Shown one piece after another: positions 28,282-37,134 of a stretch of 64,000 nucleotides of DNA. The stretch is taken from positions 372,001 to 436,000 of the forward strand of contig NZ_JAGO01000010.1 of the NCBI RefSeq assembly GCF_000526695.1, in the 5' to 3' direction. The notes beneath the pieces were generated by a model that saw only the letters and a program-made list of their open reading frames with translations, was not told the origin of the DNA and did not search any database. Made by a program: the position numbers and the translations under genes. Every line of letters begins with the position of its first letter. The first letter of the stretch is position 1. Origin of the DNA: Carnimonas nigrificans ATCC BAA-78. GTDB lineage: Bacteria > Pseudomonadota > Gammaproteobacteria > Pseudomonadales > Halomonadaceae.

Positions 28282-30069
28282 CTATTCGTATGAGGGAGAG
28301 TTCTCAGGCGCAGGACTATTCGTGCTCAGTAAGCCTGACGCCACTTCAGGGGAGAGTCGTACACCATGTTGACGGATTGCTTCCTCCCTGCTGCTGGCGA
28401 TTTCCAGCTGCTGGCGTGCCTCATCCCAGCCCAGGATGTCAGCACATAACGCCGCAACCTCTACGATGACCTCGCTGCTGAGCGATCCTGAAAGCGCAAT
28501 CGGCAAGCGGCGAAAAAGCACATCAGAGAGATGCTCAACCCGCTCGAATTGGCACACGTAGTAAAACTCACCCCGAGTGTAAGAAGGCAGGGAAGATAAT
28601 GTTTCATTACCACCAGCACACTCAGCACAGTATCGGGCGATGGCTTCGCCCGTTGTGCCATAACGATCCAGCAAGGCAAGTGCTCGCTGGCTATTGCTTC
28701 TGCATGAAGCCGTGGCAACGCGCTCTATCCACCGTTCTTTTTCAGCGGCACTGGTTGGATAATCTTTTCCACCACCAATGGGTAACTCCTTGGTAACCAC
28801 TTCTCGCGCCTTAGCAAGTTGACGCAATACCTGGTCCGTTACTTCTTCTGAAAAACCACGAAAAGTCGTCCATTTCCCCCCAACCAGAGAGAGTACATTC
28901 CACGGCCCAATAGCATCTTCTTCTACCGAATGGTCACGGCTGACCTGCCCCGGGTCCTTGGCATCAGAATTGGGCAATGGACGCACGCCGCTGTAGTGGT
29001 AAATGATCTGCTCCCTTTGGAGAGAAATACCAGGGAACAGATCACGAAGAGCATCAATGACATATTCACATTCATCCTCTTCACACACGGCATCATCAGG
29101 GTTCTTGATCGGTATGTCGGTAGTGCCAGCAAGCACATGCCCCATAAAGGGGTAGAGAAGTAACAAGCGACCATCTTCGGCCCCAAAGTAGACCATACGA
29201 CCATTGAGTTCCTGCAGCAGTTGTGGCGAATCAATAATCAGGTGGCCCCCCTTGTTACCACCGATATGCTCAGTCTGCTTGCCTAGTATGGCGTTGATCT
29301 GGTCAATCCATGCACCGCCAGCATTGATAACGATTTTAGGTTTTACTTCGAACTCACCCGTTTTTTTATCCTTTAATCGGATAACGTCATTATCAATACC
29401 TTCAAGCGCTATATAATTAAGCGCAGCAGCACCATCATGGGTTCGGCACGCCTCTTCAATCAGCTCATAGCCGAGACGCTCCGCCTGTGTAATGGCTGCG
29501 TCATAGTAGGTATGCAGCCCCTTCACATCATGACGGATACTTGGCATCGCTTGACGAAGCTTATTGCCCAGCAGCATCGAATGGCGCGGCATACTGCGAT
29601 AGTGGCGACCAAAAAAGTCATATACATAAAGCCCTAGCTCAGTAATAAGAATACCGCGTTCCTTGATTTTGGCATCCATACGCAGGAATCGTTTGATGGA
29701 GGGCACAATGCCAGCACACCAGTTCGTGGTGGGAATCGACGAGGGCAATGGATGAACAAAATGAGGGGCATTGCGTAATAGCAGATTGCGCTCAATCGTC
29801 GAATGCTTGACCAGATCGAACTCACCGGTTTCCAGATATTTGAGCCCCCCATGAATCAGGCGTGAAGGCCCAGCGCTGGCACCGGTCATGAAATCACGCT
29901 TATCGATAATCAAAACATTCACGCCCTGCAAAGCAAGATCACGAAATAGCCCTACCCCATTGATACCAGCACCAATAATCAGTACATCGACTTCTGGAGT
30001 TGTTCTGATCCGATCCAGCGCCGCCTGACGATCAGGGTATGGCGCGTTGTTGCAGGTATTCTGGGTCAT
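28282..30069 (-). CDS. eryB: FAD-dependent glycerol-3-phosphate-type dehydrogenase, EryB-like
   Basis: This flavoprotein of the GlpD family is 595 residues long. It has the FAD-binding motif VLIIGAGINGVGLFRDLAL near residue 30, the GlpD-type segment SAGPSRLIHGGLKYLE, and a C-terminal helical domain. EryB oxidises erythritol 4-phosphate to a tetrulose phosphate and passes electrons to the quinone pool. The close link to an EryA-like kinase (4-bp overlap) argues for EryB over glycerol-3-phosphate dehydrogenase. Ordinary GlpD remains the alternative, since the fold is shared. GAAGGAGAC precedes the start. Confidence 0.8.
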   Translation of the reverse strand: MTQNTCNNAPYPDRQAALDRIRTTPEVDVLIIGAGINGVGLFRDLALQGVNVLIIDKRDFMTGASAGPSRLIHGGLKYLETGEFDLVKHSTIERNLLLRNAPHFVHPLPSSIPTTNWCAGIVPSIKRFLRMDAKIKERGILITELGLYVYDFFGRHYRSMPRHSMLLGNKLRQAMPSIRHDVKGLHTYYDAAITQAERLGYELIEEACRTHDGAAALNYIALEGIDNDVIRLKDKKTGEFEVKPKIVINAGGAWIDQINAILGKQTEHIGGNKGGHLIIDSPQLLQELNGRMVYFGAEDGRLLLLYPFMGHVLAGTTDIPIKNPDDAVCEEDECEYVIDALRDLFPGISLQREQIIYHYSGVRPLPNSDAKDPGQVSRDHSVEEDAIGPWNVLSLVGGKWTTFRGFSEEVTDQVLRQLAKAREVVTKELPIGGGKDYPTSAAEKERWIERVATASCRSNSQRALALLDRYGTTGEAIARYCAECAGGNETLSSLPSYTRGEFYYVCQFERVEHLSDVLFRRLPIALSGSLSSEVIVEVAALCADILGWDEARQQLEIASSREEAIRQHGVRLSPEVASGLLSTNSPAPENSPSYE

Positions 30070-31616
30070 CGCGCTGTCTCCTTCTGTTTAACAGATACAG
30101 CAGAGACCTCATCCGGGGATTCGCCATAAAGCGTTGGCCAGCTAGGCTTCAAGCGTTCGATCAGTTCGTTGTAATGCTCGAAGCTCTTTTGGCACCTTTC
30201 TATATTTGCAGGTATGGGGGAATAGGCGATGTGATTCCCTCCCTCTCCAACCGCAGACTCCAAAGCGTCAAATGCTCCCACGGCAACACCTGCACACATG
30301 GCTGCTCCCCATGCGGCCGCCTCTCTGATACATGAGGTTTCAATGGTCAGATTCAGAGAGTCCGCAAACAATTGAGCAAGACGCGGCGAATAGCTGCCAC
30401 CGCCTGTAATCGAGGCGCGATTGAAATTAAAGGCCGATCCCAGGCCATCAACATGAATACGATGATTAAAGACAACTCCCTCAAGAATGGCCCTGAGAAC
30501 ATGCCCTCGGCCATGCCATCCTCTTAATCCCAGCAAGGCGCCGCTGGCGGGTTCCTTGTATGGGGAGCCGTAGAGAAAGGGGTGATAAATCAGTTGTGAA
30601 GGAGAGGCAAATGCCTCTTCCAGCTCATCGTCCATATCCGCCAGGAAGGAAGTGGCGCTGCCTTCATCCCCATGCCGCCACTGACGGTAGAACCATTCAA
30701 GATTGCTGGAGGAAGCAGGAGAGATCGCCATGTTTAGCCATTGCCCTGGCCGTATGCCATTACGTGTCGCCCAGCGCAGGTCAGGGCGAGGCTCATCCGA
30801 GAAGACCTCATTGATGCTGAAGGTGCCAGTGGTAATGGTCATTTTCCCCGCCTCAGCATTACCCAGCCCTACTGCACTTGCGGTTACGTCATGCAGCCCC
30901 GTCGCAACGGGAGTTCCTTCCAGCAGGTGAGTCTCACGGGCAGCTTCAGCACTCACATAGCCTGCAATCTGGTCCGGCATAAGCACTTCAGGAAGCGCTT
31001 TTTCAACTTCACTGATGCCGAACAAGGCAAGCGCATTGTCGCTATAGGTTTGCGTATTGACGTTGGTGAAGCCCGTACTTGATTCGGTGAAGTCAGCCGC
31101 AATTTTCCCCGTCAACTTGAACCGCAGCCAATCCTTGCATGAAAGAACATGGCCAATTCGTGCATAACGCTCTGGCTGGTTATCCTTCATCCAGGCCAAA
31201 AGCGTCACAGGCGCATACGGTACGGGCATTTGACCAACTTCATCCAGTGCTGCCTGCGTCAGGTTCATATCCTGCCAGCGAGCCACGACTGAACGAGCAC
31301 GTTCGTCCATGGAGGTAATTCCAGGACCGAGAGGCTCCCCTTTGGTATCGGCGACATAAAGCCCATCACCGTGAGCAGTAACGCCTATGGCTGCGATGTC
31401 GGCCCCGCTTAAGCGCGCATTTTCCAATGCTTCCCGGATTGCATGGGCACTGCCTTGCCAAGCCTGTGCCATATCACGCTCAACCCAGTTTGGCTGGGGA
31501 AAGGAGATCGGTGATGCGCTACGTCCAACACCGATGACCTCTCCTTTCATATCGAATATGACCGCCTTGGTAGAACTTGATCCGCCATCCAGTCCAAGCA
31601 AATAACGTCCTGACAT
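30066..31616 (-). CDS. eryA: FGGY-family carbohydrate kinase, EryA-like (erythritol kinase type)
   Basis: This ATP-dependent sugar/polyol kinase is 516 residues long. It has the N-terminal phosphate motif GLDGGSSSTKAVIFD, the central TGTFSINEVF, and the C-terminal GGGSYSPRLAQLF followed by AAAWGAAMCAGVAVGAF. EryA phosphorylates erythritol to erythritol 4-phosphate. The length and the neighbour EryB-like gene fit, but xylulose or erythrulose kinase cannot be excluded. The start at 31616 is set by GGAGG five bases upstream; an upstream TTG is unlikely. It diverges from the deoR-type regulator gene. Confidence 0.82.
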   Translation of the reverse strand: MSGRYLLGLDGGSSSTKAVIFDMKGEVIGVGRSASPISFPQPNWVERDMAQAWQGSAHAIREALENARLSGADIAAIGVTAHGDGLYVADTKGEPLGPGITSMDERARSVVARWQDMNLTQAALDEVGQMPVPYAPVTLLAWMKDNQPERYARIGHVLSCKDWLRFKLTGKIAADFTESSTGFTNVNTQTYSDNALALFGISEVEKALPEVLMPDQIAGYVSAEAARETHLLEGTPVATGLHDVTASAVGLGNAEAGKMTITTGTFSINEVFSDEPRPDLRWATRNGIRPGQWLNMAISPASSSNLEWFYRQWRHGDEGSATSFLADMDDELEEAFASPSQLIYHPFLYGSPYKEPASGALLGLRGWHGRGHVLRAILEGVVFNHRIHVDGLGSAFNFNRASITGGGSYSPRLAQLFADSLNLTIETSCIREAAAWGAAMCAGVAVGAFDALESAVGEGGNHIAYSPIPANIERCQKSFEHYNELIERLKPSWPTLYGESPDEVSAVSVKQKETAR

Positions 31617-31658
31617 CGTAGCCTCCAACCCATTGCGAATACCCGCTATCGTGTTGGA

Positions 31659-31672
31659 AACGTTTTAACGTT
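31659..31672. promoter_or_regulatory. Tandem AACGTT palindromes between the kinase and regulator genes
   Basis: AACGTT occurs twice, two bases apart (31659-31664 and 31667-31672), in the 179-bp divergent region. It lies about 45 bp before the kinase start and is a candidate operator for the DeoR-type regulator. Confidence 0.35.
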
Positions 31673-31795
31673 ATAGTGATATAAATTCCTACTAGACCTT
31701 CGAAGGACACTTAGCAACAAAGCTATTTTTTACATTAATATCATCTGGTTACTTAAAAAAAGCGATGAAAAAATATAACACCAAGGTGTTTTAAT

Positions 31796-32578
31796 ATGAA
31801 AAAAGCGTCGAAAGCAAACAGTGCTGCCGAACGTCAGCAGGAGATACTCACTCATTTAATAGAGGTAGGATCATCTTCCCTTGATGATCTTGCCCACAGG
31901 TTCGATGTCAGCCTGATGACGGTCCACCGGGATCTAACCACGCTGTCACTACAAGGGATGGTCGTGAAGCACCATGGAAGCGTGAGCATCCACTCTTCCA
32001 ATGTTTTTGAGAGCAATTTTGAATTCCGGTCGTTACTTGCGGTAGAGGAAAAAAAGCGACTGGCGGCAGTAGGCGCACAGGAAGTGCATTCCGGCGAATC
32101 CGTTCTGCTGGATGACTCAACAACAGCCTCCTTTCTTGCACCGCTATTGGCAGACCTCGAACCACTCACGGTTATTACCAATGGGCTTAGCAGTATCGAG
32201 CAGCTGAAGACACTGCCAGGTATTCGCTTGATTACCCTGGGAGGCGAATATTATCCCAAGTTCAATGCCTCCTTTGGTTTGCTATGCGAACAAACGATCC
32301 AAAACCTGAAGGTTGATATCGCGATTCTGTCTGCCTCTGCTGTGGATGGTATCGAAGCCTATGTACAGGACCCGGCGGTGACCCAGATAAAAAGAGCCAT
32401 GCTCAATGCGGCCAGGCGTACCGTCTTGCTGGTTCATAGTGGAAAATTTGGCAAGACAGCTCTACATCGGCTCGCCAGTCTCACCGACTTCGATCTGGTA
32501 TTGATTGATCACGGATTATCGCCAGAGCATCAGCGATTGCTTGAGGAGGCGGGGGTAAACTTCAGACAGGTGGAGTAA
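31796..32578 (+). CDS. DeoR-family transcriptional regulator
   Basis: This repressor-type regulator of 260 residues has an N-terminal winged helix (about 12-65: RQQEILTHLIEVGSSSLDDLAHRFDVSLMTVHRDL, read in two parts). A sugar-phosphate-sensing DeoR C domain follows, with LLDDSTTASFLAPLL, ITNGLSS, LGGEYYPKFNASFG and HSGKFGK. The gene diverges from the kinase operon and is probably its regulator, using a phosphorylated intermediate as inducer. Known erythritol loci use the SorC-type EryD and a DeoR-type second regulator, so the choice here is notable. An ACACC-AA-GGTGT inverted repeat (31778-31789) overlaps its ribosome binding site. Confidence 0.9.
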   Translation: MKKASKANSAAERQQEILTHLIEVGSSSLDDLAHRFDVSLMTVHRDLTTLSLQGMVVKHHGSVSIHSSNVFESNFEFRSLLAVEEKKRLAAVGAQEVHSGESVLLDDSTTASFLAPLLADLEPLTVITNGLSSIEQLKTLPGIRLITLGGEYYPKFNASFGLLCEQTIQNLKVDIAILSASAVDGIEAYVQDPAVTQIKRAMLNAARRTVLLVHSGKFGKTALHRLASLTDFDLVLIDHGLSPEHQRLLEEAGVNFRQVE

Positions 32579-32672
32579 TACGAAAGAAGACACCACGGAA
32601 GCAGTGATTGCCACCACTTTTTAATCACCTCCAAGGCATGCCCCCACTCTCTTGAACGAGTGATTCAAGACA

Positions 32673-32705
32673 AAACCGCCGTGGTCTCTATTCCACAGCG
32701 GTTTG
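32673..32705. terminator. Bidirectional terminator (deoR gene / ABC operon)
   Basis: AAACCGC-C-GTGG pairs with CCAC-A-GCGGTTT around an 8-base loop. T-rich sequence follows on both strands. It separates the convergent regulator and binding-protein genes. Confidence 0.8.
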
Positions 32706-32738
32706 CATTTTCCTTACGGTTTTACTGAATGATTAAAA

Positions 32739-33695
32739 TTATTCTTTCATTTCAAACGGGCCAACATAGTTCTTGACGTTTTCCGGGGTAATCAGAGAGC
32801 AATCATAGAGATGCTTTTCACCTTCAACGCCTGTCTCGCCAGTAGTGACATACTTGTCAGCCATGGTGACAGCGTCCTTGGTAAACCTGGCAACTGGTTG
32901 CAGCACGGTATAAGGTAACTCACCGTTCTTGATCGCCTTGACTGCATCAGGAGAGCCATCGAATGAGCCGACCACAATATTCTTGAGCTTGCCCGCCTGC
33001 TTCAGCGCTGCAATAGCACCCATGGCCATGTCGTCATTGCCGCTTAGCACCCCCTGAATATCAGGATGGGCCTGAAGCATGCTTTGGGTCTTGTTATAAC
33101 CTTGGGTGCGATCCCAGCTGGCGATGTCAGAAGCTACCAGTTTCATATCCGGATACTGGCTGAGTACGGTCTGATAACCATTCGAACGGGTAGCCGCATT
33201 GTTATCAGACGGTGGCCCCTTGAGCTCAATATAGCTACCTTTCTCCCCCATTTTCTCTACCCAGTATTGAGCACCGAGTGCTGCACCCTGGGCATTATTG
33301 GAAACCAGCTGTGCTTTAGCCAAACCTTGCTGGTTGATCTCGGCATTGACGATAAATACCGGAATATTAGCCGCTACCGCCTTGCGTACAGCACCGATGG
33401 AGCCATTGACATTAGCTGGATCAAGAATGATCGCTTTTACTTTATTGGTAATGGCAGTATCTATCTGCTGGCTCTCAGAGTTGGTATCCCCCTTGTGTGA
33501 AGTAAGATCAACCTTGTAGCCCAGCTCTTGAGCGGCCTTCTTGGCAATCTGTCCTTCTGCATACCAATAGGGGTTGGCGGGATCATTGACAATAACGGCC
33601 ATGGTTCCCTTATCTTGAGCAGCCATTGCACTGCCTGCTATCAGCGCTGTAGCAGCAAACCCCACAGCCAGCGCACGTTTAAAGATATTTCCCAT
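32739..33695 (-). CDS. ABC transporter sugar/polyol-binding protein (RbsB family)
   Basis: This periplasmic binding protein of 318 residues has a signal peptide (KRALAVGFAATALIAGSAMA, then cleavage before AQDKG). The type I binding fold follows: MAVIVNDPANPYWYAEGQ, VKAIILDPANVNGSIGAV, VLSGNDDMAMGAIAAL and VGSFDGSPDAVKAI. The start at 33695 has GGAGG nine bases upstream; an earlier ATG would sit directly on that site. It is the last gene of the ABC operon. The ligand is probably a C4 or C5 polyol given the neighbouring EltD- and Ery-like enzymes. Confidence 0.92.
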   Translation of the reverse strand: MGNIFKRALAVGFAATALIAGSAMAAQDKGTMAVIVNDPANPYWYAEGQIAKKAAQELGYKVDLTSHKGDTNSESQQIDTAITNKVKAIILDPANVNGSIGAVRKAVAANIPVFIVNAEINQQGLAKAQLVSNNAQGAALGAQYWVEKMGEKGSYIELKGPPSDNNAATRSNGYQTVLSQYPDMKLVASDIASWDRTQGYNKTQSMLQAHPDIQGVLSGNDDMAMGAIAALKQAGKLKNIVVGSFDGSPDAVKAIKNGELPYTVLQPVARFTKDAVTMADKYVTTGETGVEGEKHLYDCSLITPENVKNYVGPFEMKE

Positions 33696-33741
33696 GATGA
33701 ACATCCTCCATGCTTAATATTAGGAATTCGCACCGACTACT

Positions 33742-34863
33742 TCAGGAGACTACAGCCGATTTGGAATTCCGATTGCCTGTCACTGCATCAACCACACCAC
33801 CTGGCTTTGAGGAGGGAGGTATTGCTGTACTACGCTTCTTGCGTCCGCGGTACTGCACGCTGTTGAGCAGCACGGCAAGGATGATCACGCCACCGGTGAA
33901 GACCATCTGCCAGTAGGCTGATACACCAATGATAACCAGACCGTCAGAAAGAAAACCGATAACAAAGGCCCCCAGCAGTGTGCCGCCAACAGAGCCACGA
34001 CCACCCGATAGGGCCGCTCCGCCGATAACCACTGCTGCGATAGCGATCATTTCATAGGTTGTGCCTGCGGTCGGGCCTGCCGAGGTAAGCTGTGATGAGA
34101 GCACCAGTCCTGCAATGGCTGCGCATACACCAGACAGCAGATAGACCGACACCTGCACTCGTTTTACCGGCACTCCGGATAGTTCAGCGGCACGGGCATT
34201 ACAACCAATGGCATACACCCAACGGCCATAGGGGGTGCGTCGCAGCAGCAGCATGCCAATCACCGCGACAGCAATAAGTACCCATACACTGACAGGCACG
34301 CCTAACAGACCGTTGAAACCGAGCCAGTCAAAGCCGGTATTTCCCAGTTCCGGGTCACCTTCCAGAGTATTAAAGGTGAGGCCATTGGTCATCAGCATGG
34401 CAGCACCACGAGCCACATAGAGCATGCCCAAAGTGGCGACAAAGGCAGGCACCCGGAAATAGGCAATCAATACGCCGTTGATACCACCAACCACGGCACC
34501 GAGCATTGCGGTGAGGATTACCACTGCCCAGACCGGTGGATACAGAGTGACGCCAAAGGCGTGAATACCCACTCCCTGCATCAGAAAGCCGGCAATAACC
34601 CCTGAAAGGCCCAGGGTGGAGCCAACCGAAAGATCAATCCCCCCAGTCAGGATGACCAATAGCATGCCAAGGGCCAATAAACCGTAGATGGCCACATGAG
34701 ATGACATGGTGAGGAAGTTGTTGGTAGAGAAATACACCGGCGACAGGGTCGAGAAGATGATGATAATGGCGATCAAGGCAAAAAAGGCGCGTCCGTTGAA
34801 CAGCATTCGCAGGAGGTCGAAATTGCCATGCGGGCGTGTCGATGCCGAAGTTGACTGAGTCAT
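33742..34863 (-). CDS. ABC transporter permease (RbsC family)
   Basis: This inner-membrane permease is about 373 residues long. It has eight to ten hydrophobic segments and the BPD_transp_2 core (LVILTGGIDLSVGSTLGLSG and GCNARAAELSGVPVKRVQ). It forms the channel with the RbsA-like ATPase. The start at 34863 was chosen because GAGGAG lies ten bases upstream; an alternative start at 34920 would overlap the ATPase gene. The C-terminal tail after YRGRKKRS is long and polar. Confidence 0.92.
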   Translation of the reverse strand: MTQSTSASTRPHGNFDLLRMLFNGRAFFALIAIIIIFSTLSPVYFSTNNFLTMSSHVAIYGLLALGMLLVILTGGIDLSVGSTLGLSGVIAGFLMQGVGIHAFGVTLYPPVWAVVILTAMLGAVVGGINGVLIAYFRVPAFVATLGMLYVARGAAMLMTNGLTFNTLEGDPELGNTGFDWLGFNGLLGVPVSVWVLIAVAVIGMLLLRRTPYGRWVYAIGCNARAAELSGVPVKRVQVSVYLLSGVCAAIAGLVLSSQLTSAGPTAGTTYEMIAIAAVVIGGAALSGGRGSVGGTLLGAFVIGFLSDGLVIIGVSAYWQMVFTGGVIILAVLLNSVQYRGRKKRSTAIPPSSKPGGVVDAVTGNRNSKSAVVS

Positions 34864-34900
34864 GGTTGAAGTACTCCTCAAAGCCATAAGGCTATGTCGT

Positions 34901-36442
34901 TCATGCGGCAACACTTTCACCTGAGGCTGCCATGATTTCTTCCTTGGTCACATCTGCCCCAAATTCAGCCTTGATGCGCCCCTTGCTCAAGACCACTACT
35001 CGGTGAGCAATGCTCAGGCATTCGCCGACCTCAGAGGTGGAAAAGAGTACTGCCAGTCCCTTTTGTGCTGCGCCTTGAGCCAGCAGCCTGAATACTTCTG
35101 CCTTGGCACCGATATCTATGCCACGGCTGGGCTCGTCAAGCAGTACGACCCTGGGCTGAGTTGCCAGCATCTTGCCGATCACTACCTTCTGCTGGTTGCC
35201 CCCCGAGAGAGAACCGATCTCGGCATGGGCGCCCCCCGCCTTGATACGAACCTGACCAATAGCGTTATCAATCACTTCGGTTTCGCGCGGACGGGAAGTC
35301 AGCAGCCAACGGGTGAAGTCCTTGATGCTGGCCAGCGACAGGTTTTGCCCAACGGATTGCGTTTGTACCAGGCCGTCGCGCTGCCGATCCTCTGGTACAA
35401 GCACAAGGCCCTGTTCAATGCGCTCGCTGATAGTCAGACGGGAAATATCCTTGCCCCCAAGCAGTACTTTTCCATCATCAGCGGGCAATCGTCCCGCTAC
35501 ACATTCCAGCAGCTCCGTACGCCCTGCCCCCATCAATCCATAAAGGCAGACGATCTCGCCTGCACGTACTTGCAGGGAAAGATGGTCGACGAGGAAACGA
35601 CCAGCCACTTTGGCGTCGGCTACGCTCAGGTTCTCAATATTCAACGCGACTGCGCCGAATTCATGGTCAACAGGAGGCGAGCCAAGATCGAACCCTTCCC
35701 CTACCATGTTGCGCACAATCCACTCCAGATCTATATCGGCGCGCTTGGCATAGGCGGTCATCAGGCCATCACGTAGCACTACCGCATGGTCAGTGACCTC
35801 CAATGCTTCTTCCAAATGGTGGGAGATATAGACGATCGAGACTCCTTGGCGCTTGAGACGTGCAATAACATCAAAGAGCACGCCCACTTCAGTCGCGGAG
35901 AGTGCGGAGGTAGGCTCATCCATGATCAGAATGCGCGACTCAACGGATAGCGCGCGGGCAATCTCGATAATCTGCTGCTGCCCCAAACGTAAATCTTCCA
36001 CCATATCCAGCGGGTCAATGGAGCCGTCCAGATCGGCCAGCAGTTTCTGAGCCTGACGCGCCTCTTCGGCATAATTGATACCCGAGGCTCCCTTGATTTC
36101 ACGTCCCATGAAAATGTTGTCACGCACATTCATGTTGGGGGCGAGGCTAAGCTCCTGGTGGATGATCGAGATGCCCATCCGCTGGGCATCCACGGATGAA
36201 GAGAAGCTCACGGGCTCTCCGTTAAGCGTGATCTCTCCGGATGTGGGCTGAATGACGCCAGAAAGAATCTTCATCAGCGTCGATTTACCAGCTCCATTCT
36301 CTCCGAACAGCGTGGTGACCTGACCGCGATGAATGTCAAAGTTAACGGTCTTGAGGGCATGGACGTTGCCAAAGGATTTAGCGACATCCTTCGCTGACAG
36401 GACAATTTCGTCTGTGGGCGCGTGCTGGGTTAATTCGCTCAT
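34901..36442 (-). CDS. ABC transporter ATP-binding protein (RbsA family, tandem ATPase)
   Basis: This is the cytoplasmic energising subunit of a sugar/polyol importer, 513 residues with two ABC domains. The first has Walker A FGENGAGKSTL (residue 50 region), LRLGQQQIIEIARAL and Walker B ILIMDEPTSAL. The second is degenerate, with LYGLMGAGRTELL, LSGGNQQKVVIGKML and VVLLDEPSRGIDIGAK. This layout is normal for RbsA/XylG proteins. Its start overlaps the DUF2291 gene by four bases. Confidence 0.94.
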   Translation of the reverse strand: MSELTQHAPTDEIVLSAKDVAKSFGNVHALKTVNFDIHRGQVTTLFGENGAGKSTLMKILSGVIQPTSGEITLNGEPVSFSSSVDAQRMGISIIHQELSLAPNMNVRDNIFMGREIKGASGINYAEEARQAQKLLADLDGSIDPLDMVEDLRLGQQQIIEIARALSVESRILIMDEPTSALSATEVGVLFDVIARLKRQGVSIVYISHHLEEALEVTDHAVVLRDGLMTAYAKRADIDLEWIVRNMVGEGFDLGSPPVDHEFGAVALNIENLSVADAKVAGRFLVDHLSLQVRAGEIVCLYGLMGAGRTELLECVAGRLPADDGKVLLGGKDISRLTISERIEQGLVLVPEDRQRDGLVQTQSVGQNLSLASIKDFTRWLLTSRPRETEVIDNAIGQVRIKAGGAHAEIGSLSGGNQQKVVIGKMLATQPRVVLLDEPSRGIDIGAKAEVFRLLAQGAAQKGLAVLFSTSEVGECLSIAHRVVVLSKGRIKAEFGADVTKEEIMAASGESVAA

Positions 36443-37080
36443 TGCACACTCATCCTTACCGGTGTTACCAGCCAGTTATTCGGGTTGATCAGCTTGAATA
36501 CCCCAGTGATTTCAACCGTCTTGCCCGTGAGGTTGGCGGTATCCACCTTGTCCAGTATTTCCGCCTTCATGGCCTGGTTCAGTGAGGCGCCAGCATTCTG
36601 ATAGTCGATCTGGTTAGTGAATTGGCTAAACTGGATCTTGCCGGTGGCATCACGCAGGTCGGTGCCATTGATGGCTGGCCCTGTCTGCACACGTATTTTG
36701 ATCTGGTCCGGCATGTCCTGGGCTTTTATCGTATAGATACCGGAGCGGACATCTTCTGCAGTCCCAACAAAATGAACCGGGATCACCGGAGCGAAATCGC
36801 CCACTCCGTATTGCTTACCGGCAGCCGTGGAGTCAGTCAGTACAGCCTTGGCAAGTTCGGGAGCCTCAACGGCACGTTGCTCCACATCCTGAGCGATACC
36901 GGGAAACTCTGTGGTTCCGAAACTTTCTACGGCAGCTTGTGAAGGATCTTCCCCATCCTTGACGACTTTTGTATCCAGCGCGATGGCGCCGAGTACCACC
37001 ACGGCACAGGCACCGATTATCCAGCGCGCGCGCCCTTTTCTGGGCGCTTTTATAGTGGATGGAGCTACTGTCATGTTCAT
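36439..37080 (-). CDS. DUF2291 protein, accessory of a polyol ABC importer
   Basis: This 213-residue protein has a basic N-terminus and a single membrane helix (about 22-36: WIIGACAVVVLGAIAL). A periplasmic beta-rich domain follows, containing YGVGDFAPVIPVHFVG and VEITGVFKLINPNNWLVTPV. DUF2291 proteins are often encoded within erythritol/threitol-type ABC transporter operons; the molecular role is unknown. It lies between the Zn-dehydrogenase and the ATPase gene (4-bp overlap), so it probably belongs to the transporter. Confidence 0.85.
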   Translation of the reverse strand: MNMTVAPSTIKAPRKGRARWIIGACAVVVLGAIALDTKVVKDGEDPSQAAVESFGTTEFPGIAQDVEQRAVEAPELAKAVLTDSTAAGKQYGVGDFAPVIPVHFVGTAEDVRSGIYTIKAQDMPDQIKIRVQTGPAINGTDLRDATGKIQFSQFTNQIDYQNAGASLNQAMKAEILDKVDTANLTGKTVEITGVFKLINPNNWLVTPVRMSVQ

Positions 37081-37134
37081 CGCGATGAATCTCCTGCGAC
37101 ACCAGTGGATACGAGGTAGTAGTAACGGGGTGAA

